A stretch of 64,000 nucleotides of DNA, taken from JAGQYH01 sp041393015. GTDB taxonomy: Bacteria; Bacteroidota; Bacteroidia; Chitinophagales; JADIYW01. Location of the stretch: contig JAWKKV010000004.1 of assembly GCA_041393015.1 (NCBI GenBank), forward strand, positions 310,001 through 374,000, in the 5' to 3' direction. The position numbers and the translations under genes are program-made. Shown here in pieces: positions 43,841 to 53,572 of this stretch (positions are counted from its first letter, which is position 1; each line of letters opens with the position of its first letter). The notes beneath the pieces are model-generated. The model saw nothing but the letters and a program-made list of their open reading frames with translations, was not told where the DNA came from and searched no databases.

Positions 43841-45559
43841 CTATTCAGCGCCTTCTTCTTGTTGTCGCAACTCTTCTTGTTTTTGAAGATATTCTTCAGC
43901 ATCTTTTTTCCTGTCTTCCAACATATCATTTCTTCTATCTTCTCTTCGCTCGCCAATTCTTCTAGTAGCTCTTCTATCTCTATTTTCTTGTCTTTCGGCC
44001 TTTACTTCAGCAATTCTATTAGCTCTTCCTTTTCTGTTTTCTTCAATACTACCCATCCAGAAATTTACACCCACAGAAGCAACAATCGCTCTACCTGTCA
44101 TTTCATATTCTACTTTTCTATCAAAAGGTTCTAAGATTGGAGCCAAATCTTGATATATGTCTTCACCCGTAACTACGCCAATCAATCCGCCAAAAATTTC
44201 TTCTTGTTGACTGAATTTTACTTTTAAATATTTGGAATATAAAAAGCCTACTTCAACACCAATACGTTGACTGATATCTGTTCTAAATCCTGTTCCAAAT
44301 GTTAAGGCAGGAACTAAATAATCTACACTATTATAAAAATCGGGTTCTGCTCTAATAGTTCTATAAGTACCGCCAGCACTGATTTTAAATCTAGGCATGA
44401 TTCTATACTCAAAAGCCATGTCAAACTCTTTATAGTTAGAGGTAAAAAACTCTTCTCTGCCACCTAAATCAGTTCTTTTATAAAAGATCAATCTATGGCC
44501 GATAGCTAATGTTAGTTTATTATTGGGTTTAAAAGTAACACCTCCTGCAAAAACGCCTGGAATATCTGCCTTTGTTTGCTTACCGTCTACATAAGCTCCA
44601 CTACCATCTTTACCATCTAATACAGTGGTTGTTAGTGTAACTGGGGTTTTGTGCTCGTATTTTACACCAATATACCATCTGTTATGCCAATTAAAATTTA
44701 CACCAAAAATGGGGGCGAAACTAATATCAGTTTGACGAGCATCAATATCTGGTTCCAATGGAAAGGCATCAACAACATCTGCCAATAAATTGCCAATTTC
44801 TGGATCACCAACCGGAATTACTTCTACTAAATGTCTAATGTAATTACCCGGCGACATTCTTAAACCCAACGATTCATTAACAAATTCTAGGTTCGATAAG
44901 CCACCTTTTGCCGTTGTAATTGAATATACTAATCTGCCGCCAAAAGCAAGAGATAGATAGTCGTTAACTTTATATGCTAAGTTTAGCTGAAAAGTGGGAG
45001 AATAGGAGAGGCCAGTGAAGTCAAAATCGTAGTCGTATTTTATATCACTATAATTGGTGCCATGTTTCTTATCTACAAATGTTTTGATGAAATCGCTGCT
45101 TAATGCCGTTAAATCAGCAATTGGGTATTCTCCAAATGGTAGATTATCAACTGCAGAGGCACCTCCGCCGGTTAATGCCGGAGTGATAAAAAATGAAGCA
45201 GCAAACCTATTTTTTTTATAAGTAATATAGAAAAGAGGAAAAATAGGTTGAGCAATATTTAAGGTATAATTTTGAGGTTTTTCTTGCAATTGTTTATAGC
45301 CTCTTACATTTTGATTTTGATAAACATTTTGATATAAATTTTCAACTTTAAGATGAAAGCCATCTCTTAAACTTAAAACTCCTGCCGGATTATAATAAAC
45401 CGCATCTAATTCTTGTGAAGCTCCTCTTGATGGCATTCTTATAAAAGAAGTGCTTAAAGTTGGTATAGGAAACCCATTTACTTGAGCATCTTTTATTTGG
45501 GAGAAAGTAACTATAGGTAATAGAAAAAATAGAATTATAGTTAGCTTAAAATTTTTCAT
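43841..45559 (-). CDS. FadL/OmpP1-like outer-membrane protein with charged C-terminal tail (paralogue 1)
   Basis: A 572-residue protein with a signal peptide (about 1-20, ending TFSQ). SFIRMPSRGASQELDAVYYNPAGVLSL is the FadL-type N-terminal plug and first strand, followed by repeated beta strands to VGVNFWMGS near residue 503. Such barrels import hydrophobic molecules. After the barrel comes an atypical 69-residue tail, rich in Arg, Glu and Asp and predicted helical or coiled coil. It is paralogous to the gene at 45698-47287 with the same motifs, evidently a tandem duplication. Confidence 0.85.
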   Translation of the reverse strand: MKNFKLTIILFFLLPIVTFSQIKDAQVNGFPIPTLSTSFIRMPSRGASQELDAVYYNPAGVLSLRDGFHLKVENLYQNVYQNQNVRGYKQLQEKPQNYTLNIAQPIFPLFYITYKKNRFAASFFITPALTGGGASAVDNLPFGEYPIADLTALSSDFIKTFVDKKHGTNYSDIKYDYDFDFTGLSYSPTFQLNLAYKVNDYLSLAFGGRLVYSITTAKGGLSNLEFVNESLGLRMSPGNYIRHLVEVIPVGDPEIGNLLADVVDAFPLEPDIDARQTDISFAPIFGVNFNWHNRWYIGVKYEHKTPVTLTTTVLDGKDGSGAYVDGKQTKADIPGVFAGGVTFKPNNKLTLAIGHRLIFYKRTDLGGREEFFTSNYKEFDMAFEYRIMPRFKISAGGTYRTIRAEPDFYNSVDYLVPALTFGTGFRTDISQRIGVEVGFLYSKYLKVKFSQQEEIFGGLIGVVTGEDIYQDLAPILEPFDRKVEYEMTGRAIVASVGVNFWMGSIEENRKGRANRIAEVKAERQENRDRRATRRIGERREDRRNDMLEDRKKDAEEYLQKQEELRQQEEGAE

Positions 45560-45697
45560 TTGAAATAAGGGTTATAGGAGTTGAGTAATGGTTAGTTTTT
45601 AACAGGGGCTAAACTATATAAATTTCCTTAAATGTTTTTAGCTATATATTAATAATTATCTTTACAAGATGTTGCAGAGTACAGAAGTGTTGCATCC

Positions 45698-47287
45698 TTA
45701 TTCAATCTTTCTTTCTTCTCTTTTTTGTTTTCTTTCTGATTTTACTTTATCAATTCTAGCTTTTCTGTCTCTTTGATTTTGCTCAATACTGCCCATCCAA
45801 AAATTTACACCAAGAGAAACAACATAAGCGTTGCCCGACATTTCATAGTCTACTTTTCTATTAAAGGTTTCATTTATAAAATCAGGGAGATCACTGCCTA
45901 AGACTAGATTGGCTAATCCACCAAAAAGATCTACATCTTGGGTATATTTTGTAGGAATTCTTTTGGTAACCAGAAAGCCTGTTTCAACTGATATTCTTCT
46001 ACTCAAGATAGATTTGAAACCAAATGAAGCGGTTAAGCTTGGCACAAAATAATCTACGCTGGTGAAGTATTGATCATCAACGTTGGCTGTAATGTAAGTG
46101 GCGCCACCACTAACTATTAATTTTTTAAATACTTCATACTCAACTGCAAACTCAAATTCCTTATAGTTCGATTTTACAAATTCCTCTCTTCCATCCAGAT
46201 TAGCTCTCTTAAAAAAGAATGTTCTATTTCCTGCAGCAAAAGTTAGGTTCTCATAAGGTTTAAAACTTAATCCAATGCTAAACATACCAGGTAAATCTGC
46301 CGGTTGTTCTTTGCCTTGAACGTATGCTCCAGCGCCATCTTTACCATCAAAAACATCGGTTTTTAAAACAACTTTTGTTTTATGTTCGTACTTAAACCCT
46401 ATGTTCCATCGGTCTTTCCAATTAAAATTTACACCTACAATTGGCGCAAAAGCAAAATCTGATTGTCGACTATCAATTTCAAGCTCTAAAGGAAGTTCAT
46501 CTAAAACGTCTGCCAAAGTCAATGCGAGTTCTGGATACTGCAAATCTACATTTTCTACCATTTCCCTTACATAATTTCCGGGACTTAAGCTCAACCCGTA
46601 CGTGTCGTTGTTAAAAGTTAAGTTACTCAATCCTCCGCCGGCTTGTGTAATATAGTAGATAAATCTTCCACCGGCAGCAATGGATAAATAGTCATTAATT
46701 TTATACCCTATATTTACTTGAGCAGAGGGAGAGAAGGCAATTCCTTTAAACTCAAAATCATAATCATATTTTATATTGTCGTAGTCAGTTCCATGAAACT
46801 GGTCAACCGTAGATTTTATAAATCCTTTGCTCAAAGCAGTTAAATCTGCTATTGGGTACTCACCGAAGGGTAAGTTTTTAACAGTTGAGGCGCCTGCTCC
46901 TCCTATAGCGGGCGTAATAAAAAATGAAAAAGCAAAATCCTTTTTCTTATAAGTGGCATATAATAATGGGAAAGCATAGTTGCCCACTTTTAAAGCATAA
47001 TTCTGAGGTTGATCTTGTAATTGCTTAAGTTTCGTAACTTCTAAGCGTTGATCTAAAAATTGAAAGTGATTGTTAAAAGATAAGTGGAAACCATCTTTTA
47101 AGGCTAAAACACCGGCCGGATTAAAATATACAGCATCGTATTCTTGACTGGCACTTCTAGAAGGCATTCTTATAAATGAAGTGCTCATTATTGGAATCGC
47201 ATATAAGTTTACCTGAGCATCTCTAATTTGAGCATCGCAAATAAAAGGTAATAGTATTAGCCATAAAATCTTAAAAAGTCTATTCAT
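45698..47287 (-). CDS. FadL/OmpP1-like outer-membrane protein (paralogue 2)
   Basis: A 529-residue paralogue of the gene at 43841. It has a signal peptide (about 1-19), SFIRMPSRSASQEYDAVYFNPAG and a last strand LGVNFWMGS. The charged tail is shorter, about 30 residues of Lys, Arg, Glu and Asp. The two share block after block, for example NLPFGEYPIADLTALS. A TATATTTG promoter box lies upstream; the 138-base gap to paralogue 1 suggests separate or partly separate transcription. Confidence 0.85.
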   Translation of the reverse strand: MNRLFKILWLILLPFICDAQIRDAQVNLYAIPIMSTSFIRMPSRSASQEYDAVYFNPAGVLALKDGFHLSFNNHFQFLDQRLEVTKLKQLQDQPQNYALKVGNYAFPLLYATYKKKDFAFSFFITPAIGGAGASTVKNLPFGEYPIADLTALSKGFIKSTVDQFHGTDYDNIKYDYDFEFKGIAFSPSAQVNIGYKINDYLSIAAGGRFIYYITQAGGGLSNLTFNNDTYGLSLSPGNYVREMVENVDLQYPELALTLADVLDELPLELEIDSRQSDFAFAPIVGVNFNWKDRWNIGFKYEHKTKVVLKTDVFDGKDGAGAYVQGKEQPADLPGMFSIGLSFKPYENLTFAAGNRTFFFKRANLDGREEFVKSNYKEFEFAVEYEVFKKLIVSGGATYITANVDDQYFTSVDYFVPSLTASFGFKSILSRRISVETGFLVTKRIPTKYTQDVDLFGGLANLVLGSDLPDFINETFNRKVDYEMSGNAYVVSLGVNFWMGSIEQNQRDRKARIDKVKSERKQKREERKIE

Positions 47288-47332
47288 AAATCTATTGTGA
47301 TTTCCTTAAAATTTTATGAATCACTTGTTTTA

Positions 47333-47340
47333 CAAATATA
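47333..47340 (-). promoter_or_regulatory. -7 box of FadL-like paralogue 2 promoter (TATATTTG)
   Basis: Exact TAnnTTTG match on the - strand, 45 bases before the ATG at 47287. Confidence 0.55.
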
Positions 47341-47484
47341 GAATAGAAAAACACTATGTGTTTAGAATAGTATCTACACCAATGTCTATAACTCAAAATT
47401 TTATTACTAATAAGAGTAGTTTTTATATTTTTTAGTAGAATTTTGTAATTAAAGGAGCGGGATATACACAATTCAACAGGGTTA

Positions 47485-47501
47485 TTAACAACCTTTGTTA
47501 A
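47485..47501. promoter_or_regulatory. Palindrome TTAACAA-CCT-TTGTTAA
   Basis: A perfect 7-base inverted repeat with 3-base spacer in the 383-base gap between the divergent FadL-like gene and the act operon. Candidate regulator site for either. Confidence 0.45.
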
Positions 47502-47573
47502 GGGAACATTACATTATCTAAAACTCAATCTTTTATTTTCTGATAAGTTACTGAATATCAATCATATAGTCCT

Positions 47574-47594
47574 TATTTAGAATAATTCTAAATA
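47574..47594. promoter_or_regulatory. Palindrome TATTTAGAAT-A-ATTCTAAATA
   Basis: Perfect 10-base arms around one base, centred about 68 bases upstream of the start predicted from the act -7 box, where an activator would bind. The rest of the 383-base gap is AT-rich and shows nothing else. Confidence 0.5.
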
Positions 47595-47639
47595 GTTATT
47601 TATTTTAACATTTACAAGGCTAAATCAAAACCAAATAAG

Positions 47640-47647
47640 TAGTTTTG
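47640..47647 (+). promoter_or_regulatory. -7 box of the act-cox operon promoter (TAGTTTTG)
   Basis: Exact TAnnTTTG match 23 bases before the actA ATG; the only clear promoter before the fifteen-gene respiratory operon. Confidence 0.65.
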
Positions 47648-47670
47648 TGCCCGAAAATTCACAGTAAGGT

Positions 47671-48963
47671 ATGATGTATCGTATGCGTTCGAGTTTAGCA
47701 CTCACACTTTTCACTCTAATATTAGTTTTTACTGTAGGGGTATCCGACTCTTTGGCTTACGAACCTTCAACAGTAGTTGACATTAATGACGCTTCTTTTT
47801 TAGGAAGAGTTGAGCACGGAGAGGAACTATTTAAAGCCAATTGTTCTGCATGTCACGCAATAGGAAGAAAATTGGTTGGTCCCGACTTGGCTAATGTATG
47901 GGAAAGATGGGGAAGTGAAGAAAATCTGATTGCTTGGATTAGAAATAATCAGGCGTTTTTGAAAACTGGAGATGCATATGCAAATGCATTGTACAATGAG
48001 TATAATCAATCTCCGATGAACTTATACTTACAGTTCACCGATGATGATATTACTTCTATTATTGATTACGTTAGAGCTAAGCAAGCCAATGTTTACCCAA
48101 TTCAAGAAGCTGCAACAGCAGTAACGGGAGGTGAAGGGGTGGCTACTCCAAGTAAGCCTTCAACTGGAATTTTATGGGTTTTAATCTCTTTTCTTGTTGC
48201 GATGTTTCTATTGTTATGGAGAGTTAGTAGCAAACTAGAGAAGATAAACAATGAAAAGGAAGGTATAGAGATTCCAGAATCGGCTCCATTAATTAATAGG
48301 TTGTTAAATAAGAAGGTCATGGGAGCAATTGCTATGATCGCAATTATTTTTATTGGCTATAATATTGGAAAGGGGGCGGTTGATTTAGGAAGATCTCAAG
48401 GATATCAACCTGAGCAACCAATCAAATTTTCACATGCTTTACATGCTGGTCAAAATCAAATTGATTGTCAGTACTGTCATACTGGAGCGGATAAAAGTAA
48501 GCATGCTAATATACCTAGTGTAACGGTATGTATGAATTGTCATAAATATGTTCAGCAAGGGCCAAAGTATGGTACTGAAGAAATTGCAAAGATTTATGCT
48601 GCTTCAGGTTGGGATAAAGAGAAAGCCGATTATACGGCGCCAGCTGAACCCATTAAATGGATTAAAATTCACAATTTACCGGACCATGTATATTTCAATC
48701 ACTCACAACATGTTAATGTTGGAAAATTAGATTGTCAAACTTGTCATGGACAGGTACAAGAGATGGAAGTAGTAGCACAGTACGCTCCTTTATCAATGGG
48801 TTGGTGTGTTAACTGCCACAGAGAAACTGAGATTAAGTTTAAAGACAGTAAATATTATGAAACTACTTTTGATAGATTCCATAAAGAGATTGAAGCACAA
48901 GAACGCAGTGGCGTTACAGTGGAAGATATCGGAGGAACAGAGTGTCAAAAGTGTCATTATTAA
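47671..48963 (+). CDS. actA: Alternative complex III multiheme cytochrome c (ActA)
   Basis: The periplasmic heme subunit of ACIII, the quinol:electron-acceptor oxidoreductase that replaces cytochrome bc1. The 430-residue protein has six CxxCH heme sites: CSACH at 58, CQYCH at 266, CMNCH at 287, CQTCH at 355, CVNCH at 379 and CQKCH at 425. The first lies in a separate N-terminal class I cytochrome c domain after a signal peptide. Two TM helices (about 165-185 and 215-232) separate it from the pentaheme part. First gene of the operon. Confidence 0.93.
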   Translation: MMYRMRSSLALTLFTLILVFTVGVSDSLAYEPSTVVDINDASFLGRVEHGEELFKANCSACHAIGRKLVGPDLANVWERWGSEENLIAWIRNNQAFLKTGDAYANALYNEYNQSPMNLYLQFTDDDITSIIDYVRAKQANVYPIQEAATAVTGGEGVATPSKPSTGILWVLISFLVAMFLLLWRVSSKLEKINNEKEGIEIPESAPLINRLLNKKVMGAIAMIAIIFIGYNIGKGAVDLGRSQGYQPEQPIKFSHALHAGQNQIDCQYCHTGADKSKHANIPSVTVCMNCHKYVQQGPKYGTEEIAKIYAASGWDKEKADYTAPAEPIKWIKIHNLPDHVYFNHSQHVNVGKLDCQTCHGQVQEMEVVAQYAPLSMGWCVNCHRETEIKFKDSKYYETTFDRFHKEIEAQERSGVTVEDIGGTECQKCHY

Positions 48964-48980
48964 AATATAAGAATCAGTAG

Positions 48981-51900
48981 ATGGGAAATAAGCAATACTG
49001 GCAGTCATTAGAAGAGTTGGAACAAACTTCAGAATTTAAAGAGAAAATCTCTAAGGAATTTGAGGATGAGTTACCTGTGATTGACTATGCAGAGGATCTT
49101 ACAAAAGTACAAAGTACAGGAAGAAGAGATTTTCTAAAAATGCTTGGATTTAGTGTGTCGGCTGCAGCTGTAGCTACATCATGTAAAATTCCAGTAAAGA
49201 AAGCCATTCCTTACGTTTTTGAGAATGATAATCCAATGAATTTGATTCCGGGTATCGCTGAATATTTTGCGTCTACCTATGTTGATGAATCAGGTGTTCA
49301 AAATGTATTGGTTAAAACAAGAGAGGGAAGGCCAATTAAAATTGAAACCAATCCAAATGGATTAATCACTAATAACGGATCAAGTGCAAGAGCTCAAGCT
49401 TCTGTATTAGGATTGTATGATCACACTAGATCTACAGGGAATGATTTAGATTGGCCAACTTTGGATGAAGATATATCTATTAAGTTGCGCGAGATAGATA
49501 ACAAAGGGGGGAAAATAGTTGTTTTAAGTAATACAGTATTGAGTGCTGTAATGCAATCAGCAATTAATGAATTTACTACAAAATTCACTTCTGCTGAGCA
49601 TGTTACCTACGATCCAATTTCACTTTCAGCGGTGAGAAAAGCAAATGAAGTTTCTTTAGGTAAAGCTATTATTCCTTCATACGATTTTAGTAAAGCAGAT
49701 GTGATTGTTGGTGTTAGTTGCGATTTCTTAGGATCTTGGTTATCTCCTGTAGAATTTGCCATTCAATATGGTAAAACTAGAGTGCCTTCTGAAAAGAATG
49801 GTAAGCACATGTCAAGACATTATCAATTCCAATCAAATGCAACAATTACTGGTGCAGCAGCAGATTATAAATATCCTGTTAAACCTTCACAAGAGAAGCA
49901 ATTGTTGATCAACTTGTATAATGCAGTGGGTGGTCAAGGATTAGGTAAAGTTGCAGCAGTTGAAGGGGCAGACGTAAGTCAAGCAGCTAAGGATTTATTG
50001 CAAGCGAAAGGTAAAGCTTTGGTGGTTTGCGGTACAAACGATATTGAGTGTCAGTTAATAACCAATGCGATTAATATTGTTTTAGGAAGCTATGGCAATA
50101 CAATTGATACATCATCACCTGCTAATCTTAAGACTGGCGATGATAAAGCTTTCTTAGACTTAGTGAAAAATTTAGGTAGTGTTGATGGTCTTATCTTGTT
50201 AGATTGTAATCCTGCATATAATACACCTTTTGCTGCTGAATTTGAAGCAGCAATGAAGGAGATGGACATTACTGTCTCTTTAGCAGAAAGAGTAACTGAA
50301 ACTGGAAAATTTGCAACATACACTTGTCCAGGAAGACACTATTTAGAATCATGGGATATTTTGGAGCCTAAAGCAGGTAAATTCTGCTTTGTTCAACCAA
50401 CTATTAACCCAATTTTTGCTAATACGAGACCTTATGTTGAAAGTCTATTAACTTGGTGTGGTGTGAAATCACCTAAGGAGTATGACTTAGTAAAAAAATA
50501 TGCACTAAACAATTTGGTGAGCGGTGAGCAAGGATGGATTAAGTCTGTAAAATTAGGGGGTGTAGAAAAAAGTGGAGAAACAACTGCTTTATCTACCGAT
50601 TTAAGTGCTACTATATCAAGTGTTTCTACTTCATTGCCTTCAACATCTGGAATTGAAGTAGTATTATATGAAAGTGTTGGTGTAGGTGATGGAACACATG
50701 CTGGCAATCCATTTGTACAAGAATTTCCAGATCCAATTGCAAGATTAACTTGGGACAACTACTTAGCTATTTCTTATGAAATGGCAGAACAACAAGGTTT
50801 AGCAGGTAAAAAGAGAATCTGGACTAACAATAACAATAAAACAGTACCTACTGCAACAATAACAGTAGCAGGAAAATCTATCACATTACCTGTCCTTATT
50901 CAATTTGGTTTACCTGCTAATACAGTAGCCATTGCATTGGGTTATGGAAGAACGGGTGCTGGTAGAGCTTCTGAAGGTGTTGGTCAAGATGTATACCCAT
51001 TAGTTAATGTTGCTAATAACTCATTCAAATATTCATTGGATGGTGCCGAAGTAAGCTTTAACATGGGAGCTGATTATCCATTAGGATTAATTCAGGTATA
51101 TGGTACTTTAATGGAAGAATATGCGCTTCCGGGAAAAGATGCTAAATACAGAAGTGCCATTGTTAAAGAAACTAATCTTAAGTCATTTAAGAAAGATAGT
51201 AAAGCGGGTAATCACGATAGAGAAGGTGTGTTACATCACTTACAGTCACCATATGGTCAGGTTCAAGAATTTCAAGGACATCACTGGGGTATGGGTGTAG
51301 ATTTGAACAGCTGTATTGGATGTGGTGCTTGTGTAGTAGCTTGTAATGTAGAAAATAACGTTCCAGTGGTTGGAAAGACCGAAGTTTTTAGAGGTCACGA
51401 CATGCATTGGATGAGAATAGATAGATACTACAGTGGAGACAGAGATAATCCACAAGTGTCTTTCCAACCAATGATGTGTCAACATTGTGATAACGCTCCA
51501 TGCGAGAATGTTTGTCCTGTAAATGCGACTAACCACAGTTCAGAAGGGTTAAATCAAATGGCTTATAACAGGTGTATCGGTACAAGATATTGTGCGAACA
51601 ACTGTCCGTATAAAGTAAGAAGATTCAATTGGTTAGATTATCAAGCGGCAGATATGTTTGGTAAGTTTAACGACAACAGAAGAGGTTGGGAAAGTGATGC
51701 ACTTCCAGGTGGTCAAACTGATTATATGTTTGAAGACTTAACCAGAATGGTGTTAAATCCTGACGTAACAGTTAGATCTAGAGGTGTTATTGAAAAATGT
51801 AGCTTCTGTGTTCAAAGAATTCAAGCTGGAAAATTAGAAGCTAAGAAGGAGAACAGACCTTTAAAAGATGGTGATATTAAAGTGGCTTGTCAAACATCAT

Positions 51901-52097
51901 GCCCTACCAATGCCATTTCTTTTGGAGATTTAAATGATAAAGAAAGCCAAGTACATCAGTTATTTTATGATGCTACTGGTGAACATAGAATTGAGAGAAA
52001 TTATCACGTGTTAGAAGAACAACATTTCTTACCATCAGTTGGTTACCAAGTGAAAGTGAGAAATATTGAGGAAGATGTGAGAACGGATTTTGCATAA
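48981..52097 (+). CDS. actB: ACIII iron-sulfur/molybdopterin-like subunit (ActB)
   Basis: A 1038-residue protein. A Tat-type signal (GRRDFLKMLGF, RR at 48-49) is set back about 47 residues, the TAT-variant pattern of this family. The N-terminal 750 or so residues match molybdopterin oxidoreductase folds without cofactor. The C-terminal ferredoxin domain holds four cysteine clusters: CIGCGACVVAC, CQHCDNAPCENVC, CIGTRYCANNC and CSFCVQRI with CQTSC, which is enough for three 4Fe-4S and one 3Fe-4S cluster. It passes electrons from the quinol site to ActA. 18 bases separate it from actA. Confidence 0.95.
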   Translation: MGNKQYWQSLEELEQTSEFKEKISKEFEDELPVIDYAEDLTKVQSTGRRDFLKMLGFSVSAAAVATSCKIPVKKAIPYVFENDNPMNLIPGIAEYFASTYVDESGVQNVLVKTREGRPIKIETNPNGLITNNGSSARAQASVLGLYDHTRSTGNDLDWPTLDEDISIKLREIDNKGGKIVVLSNTVLSAVMQSAINEFTTKFTSAEHVTYDPISLSAVRKANEVSLGKAIIPSYDFSKADVIVGVSCDFLGSWLSPVEFAIQYGKTRVPSEKNGKHMSRHYQFQSNATITGAAADYKYPVKPSQEKQLLINLYNAVGGQGLGKVAAVEGADVSQAAKDLLQAKGKALVVCGTNDIECQLITNAINIVLGSYGNTIDTSSPANLKTGDDKAFLDLVKNLGSVDGLILLDCNPAYNTPFAAEFEAAMKEMDITVSLAERVTETGKFATYTCPGRHYLESWDILEPKAGKFCFVQPTINPIFANTRPYVESLLTWCGVKSPKEYDLVKKYALNNLVSGEQGWIKSVKLGGVEKSGETTALSTDLSATISSVSTSLPSTSGIEVVLYESVGVGDGTHAGNPFVQEFPDPIARLTWDNYLAISYEMAEQQGLAGKKRIWTNNNNKTVPTATITVAGKSITLPVLIQFGLPANTVAIALGYGRTGAGRASEGVGQDVYPLVNVANNSFKYSLDGAEVSFNMGADYPLGLIQVYGTLMEEYALPGKDAKYRSAIVKETNLKSFKKDSKAGNHDREGVLHHLQSPYGQVQEFQGHHWGMGVDLNSCIGCGACVVACNVENNVPVVGKTEVFRGHDMHWMRIDRYYSGDRDNPQVSFQPMMCQHCDNAPCENVCPVNATNHSSEGLNQMAYNRCIGTRYCANNCPYKVRRFNWLDYQAADMFGKFNDNRRGWESDALPGGQTDYMFEDLTRMVLNPDVTVRSRGVIEKCSFCVQRIQAGKLEAKKENRPLKDGDIKVACQTSCPTNAISFGDLNDKESQVHQLFYDATGEHRIERNYHVLEEQHFLPSVGYQVKVRNIEEDVRTDFA

Positions 52098-52133
52098 GAT
52101 TTGAAATAGTTTTAAAGAAACAAAAAATAAAGA

Positions 52134-53567
52134 ATGGGAGCATTCGAATCACCGTTAAGGGAGCCATTAATTAAAGGTAATAAGTCTTACAAAGATATCA
52201 CCGATGATATTGTTGCTGGAACAGAAGGTAAAATACAGCCATTATGGTTGGCCGCACTAACTGTTTCTGCTATTGTAGCTGCAATTGGATTGTTAAGTCT
52301 AACTTGGACTGTCTTGTATGGTATTGGTTCTTGGGGAGCCAATAAAACCATTGGATGGGCTTGGGATATTACCAATTTCGTTTGGTGGGTAGGTATTGGT
52401 CACGCCGGTACACTAATCTCAGCAATTCTATTGTTGTTTAGACAAAAATGGAGAACTGGAGTAAACAGAGCCGCTGAAGCAATGACGATTTTCGCTGTAG
52501 TTTGTGCCGGTATTTTTCCATTGCTACACACCGGTAGACCTTGGTTAGTATTCTTTATTTTTCCTTATCCAAACTCAAGAGGACCATTGTGGCCTAACTT
52601 CTCATCTCCATTATTATGGGACGTTTTTGCAATCTCTACTTACTTAACTGTATCACTCTTATTTTGGTACACTGGTTTGGTGCCTGATTTTGCTACCATT
52701 AGAGATAGAGCAAAAGGAAAAATTAGAAGAACTATTTATAATGTATTAAGCTTTGGATGGACAGGTAGCGCTAAACATTGGGAAAGATGGGAATCACTTT
52801 GTTTAATCTTAGCTGGTTTAGCTACACCATTAGTACTTTCTGTACACACAATTGTAAGTTTTGACTTTGCTACTTCTGTAATTCCTGGATGGCATACTAC
52901 AATTCTTCCTCCGTATTTCGTGGCAGGTGCTATCTTCTCAGGATTCGCCATGGTACAAACGTTAATGATTGTAGCAAGAAAATTAATGAACCTTCAAGAT
53001 TATATTACAGAAGGGCACATCGAATCCATGAATAAGGTAATTCTACTAACAGGAACTATTGTAGGTACTGCATATTTAACAGAGTTGTTCGTAGCATGGT
53101 ATTCAGGCTATCTATATGAAGAAAACCAATTTGCTACTAGAGCAATGGGACCTTTCGCATGGGCGTATTGGACAATGATGTTCTGTAACTTGATTTCTCC
53201 TCAAATTTTCTGGTTTAGAAAAGCAAGAAGAAGCATTTGGGTAACCTTTATCATGTCTATTTTTGTAAACATTGGTATGTGGTTTGAAAGATTCGTGATT
53301 ATTGTAATTTCTCTACACAGAGATTATCTTCCTTCAAGTTGGACTATGTATGCCCCAACAAGAGTTGAAGTAGGTATTTATGTAGGTACACTAGGTATCT
53401 TTATGACACTCTTCTTACTATTTGCTAGATTCTTCCCTGTAGTTGCAATTGCAGAGGTGAAAAGTATATTGAGAATTTCCGGTAATAACTTTAGAATAGG
53501 TCAATTAGAAGAAGTGAAGGATCAGGAAGTATATAAGAATGTAACTGAAAACGATATTGAACATTAA
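52134..53567 (+). CDS. actC: ACIII membrane quinol-binding subunit (ActC, NrfD/PsrC family)
   Basis: A 477-residue integral membrane protein with about ten TM helices and the PsrC/NrfD four-helix bundle that forms the quinol pocket. GHAGTLISAILLL and LHTGRPWLVFFIF are the conserved helix motifs (H near 99 and in the HTGRP loop). It is coupled to ActB on the periplasmic face. It lies 37 bases after actB and 6 bases before actD. Confidence 0.95.
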   Translation: MGAFESPLREPLIKGNKSYKDITDDIVAGTEGKIQPLWLAALTVSAIVAAIGLLSLTWTVLYGIGSWGANKTIGWAWDITNFVWWVGIGHAGTLISAILLLFRQKWRTGVNRAAEAMTIFAVVCAGIFPLLHTGRPWLVFFIFPYPNSRGPLWPNFSSPLLWDVFAISTYLTVSLLFWYTGLVPDFATIRDRAKGKIRRTIYNVLSFGWTGSAKHWERWESLCLILAGLATPLVLSVHTIVSFDFATSVIPGWHTTILPPYFVAGAIFSGFAMVQTLMIVARKLMNLQDYITEGHIESMNKVILLTGTIVGTAYLTELFVAWYSGYLYEENQFATRAMGPFAWAYWTMMFCNLISPQIFWFRKARRSIWVTFIMSIFVNIGMWFERFVIIVISLHRDYLPSSWTMYAPTRVEVGIYVGTLGIFMTLFLLFARFFPVVAIAEVKSILRISGNNFRIGQLEEVKDQEVYKNVTENDIEH

Positions 53568-53572
53568 TTAAT

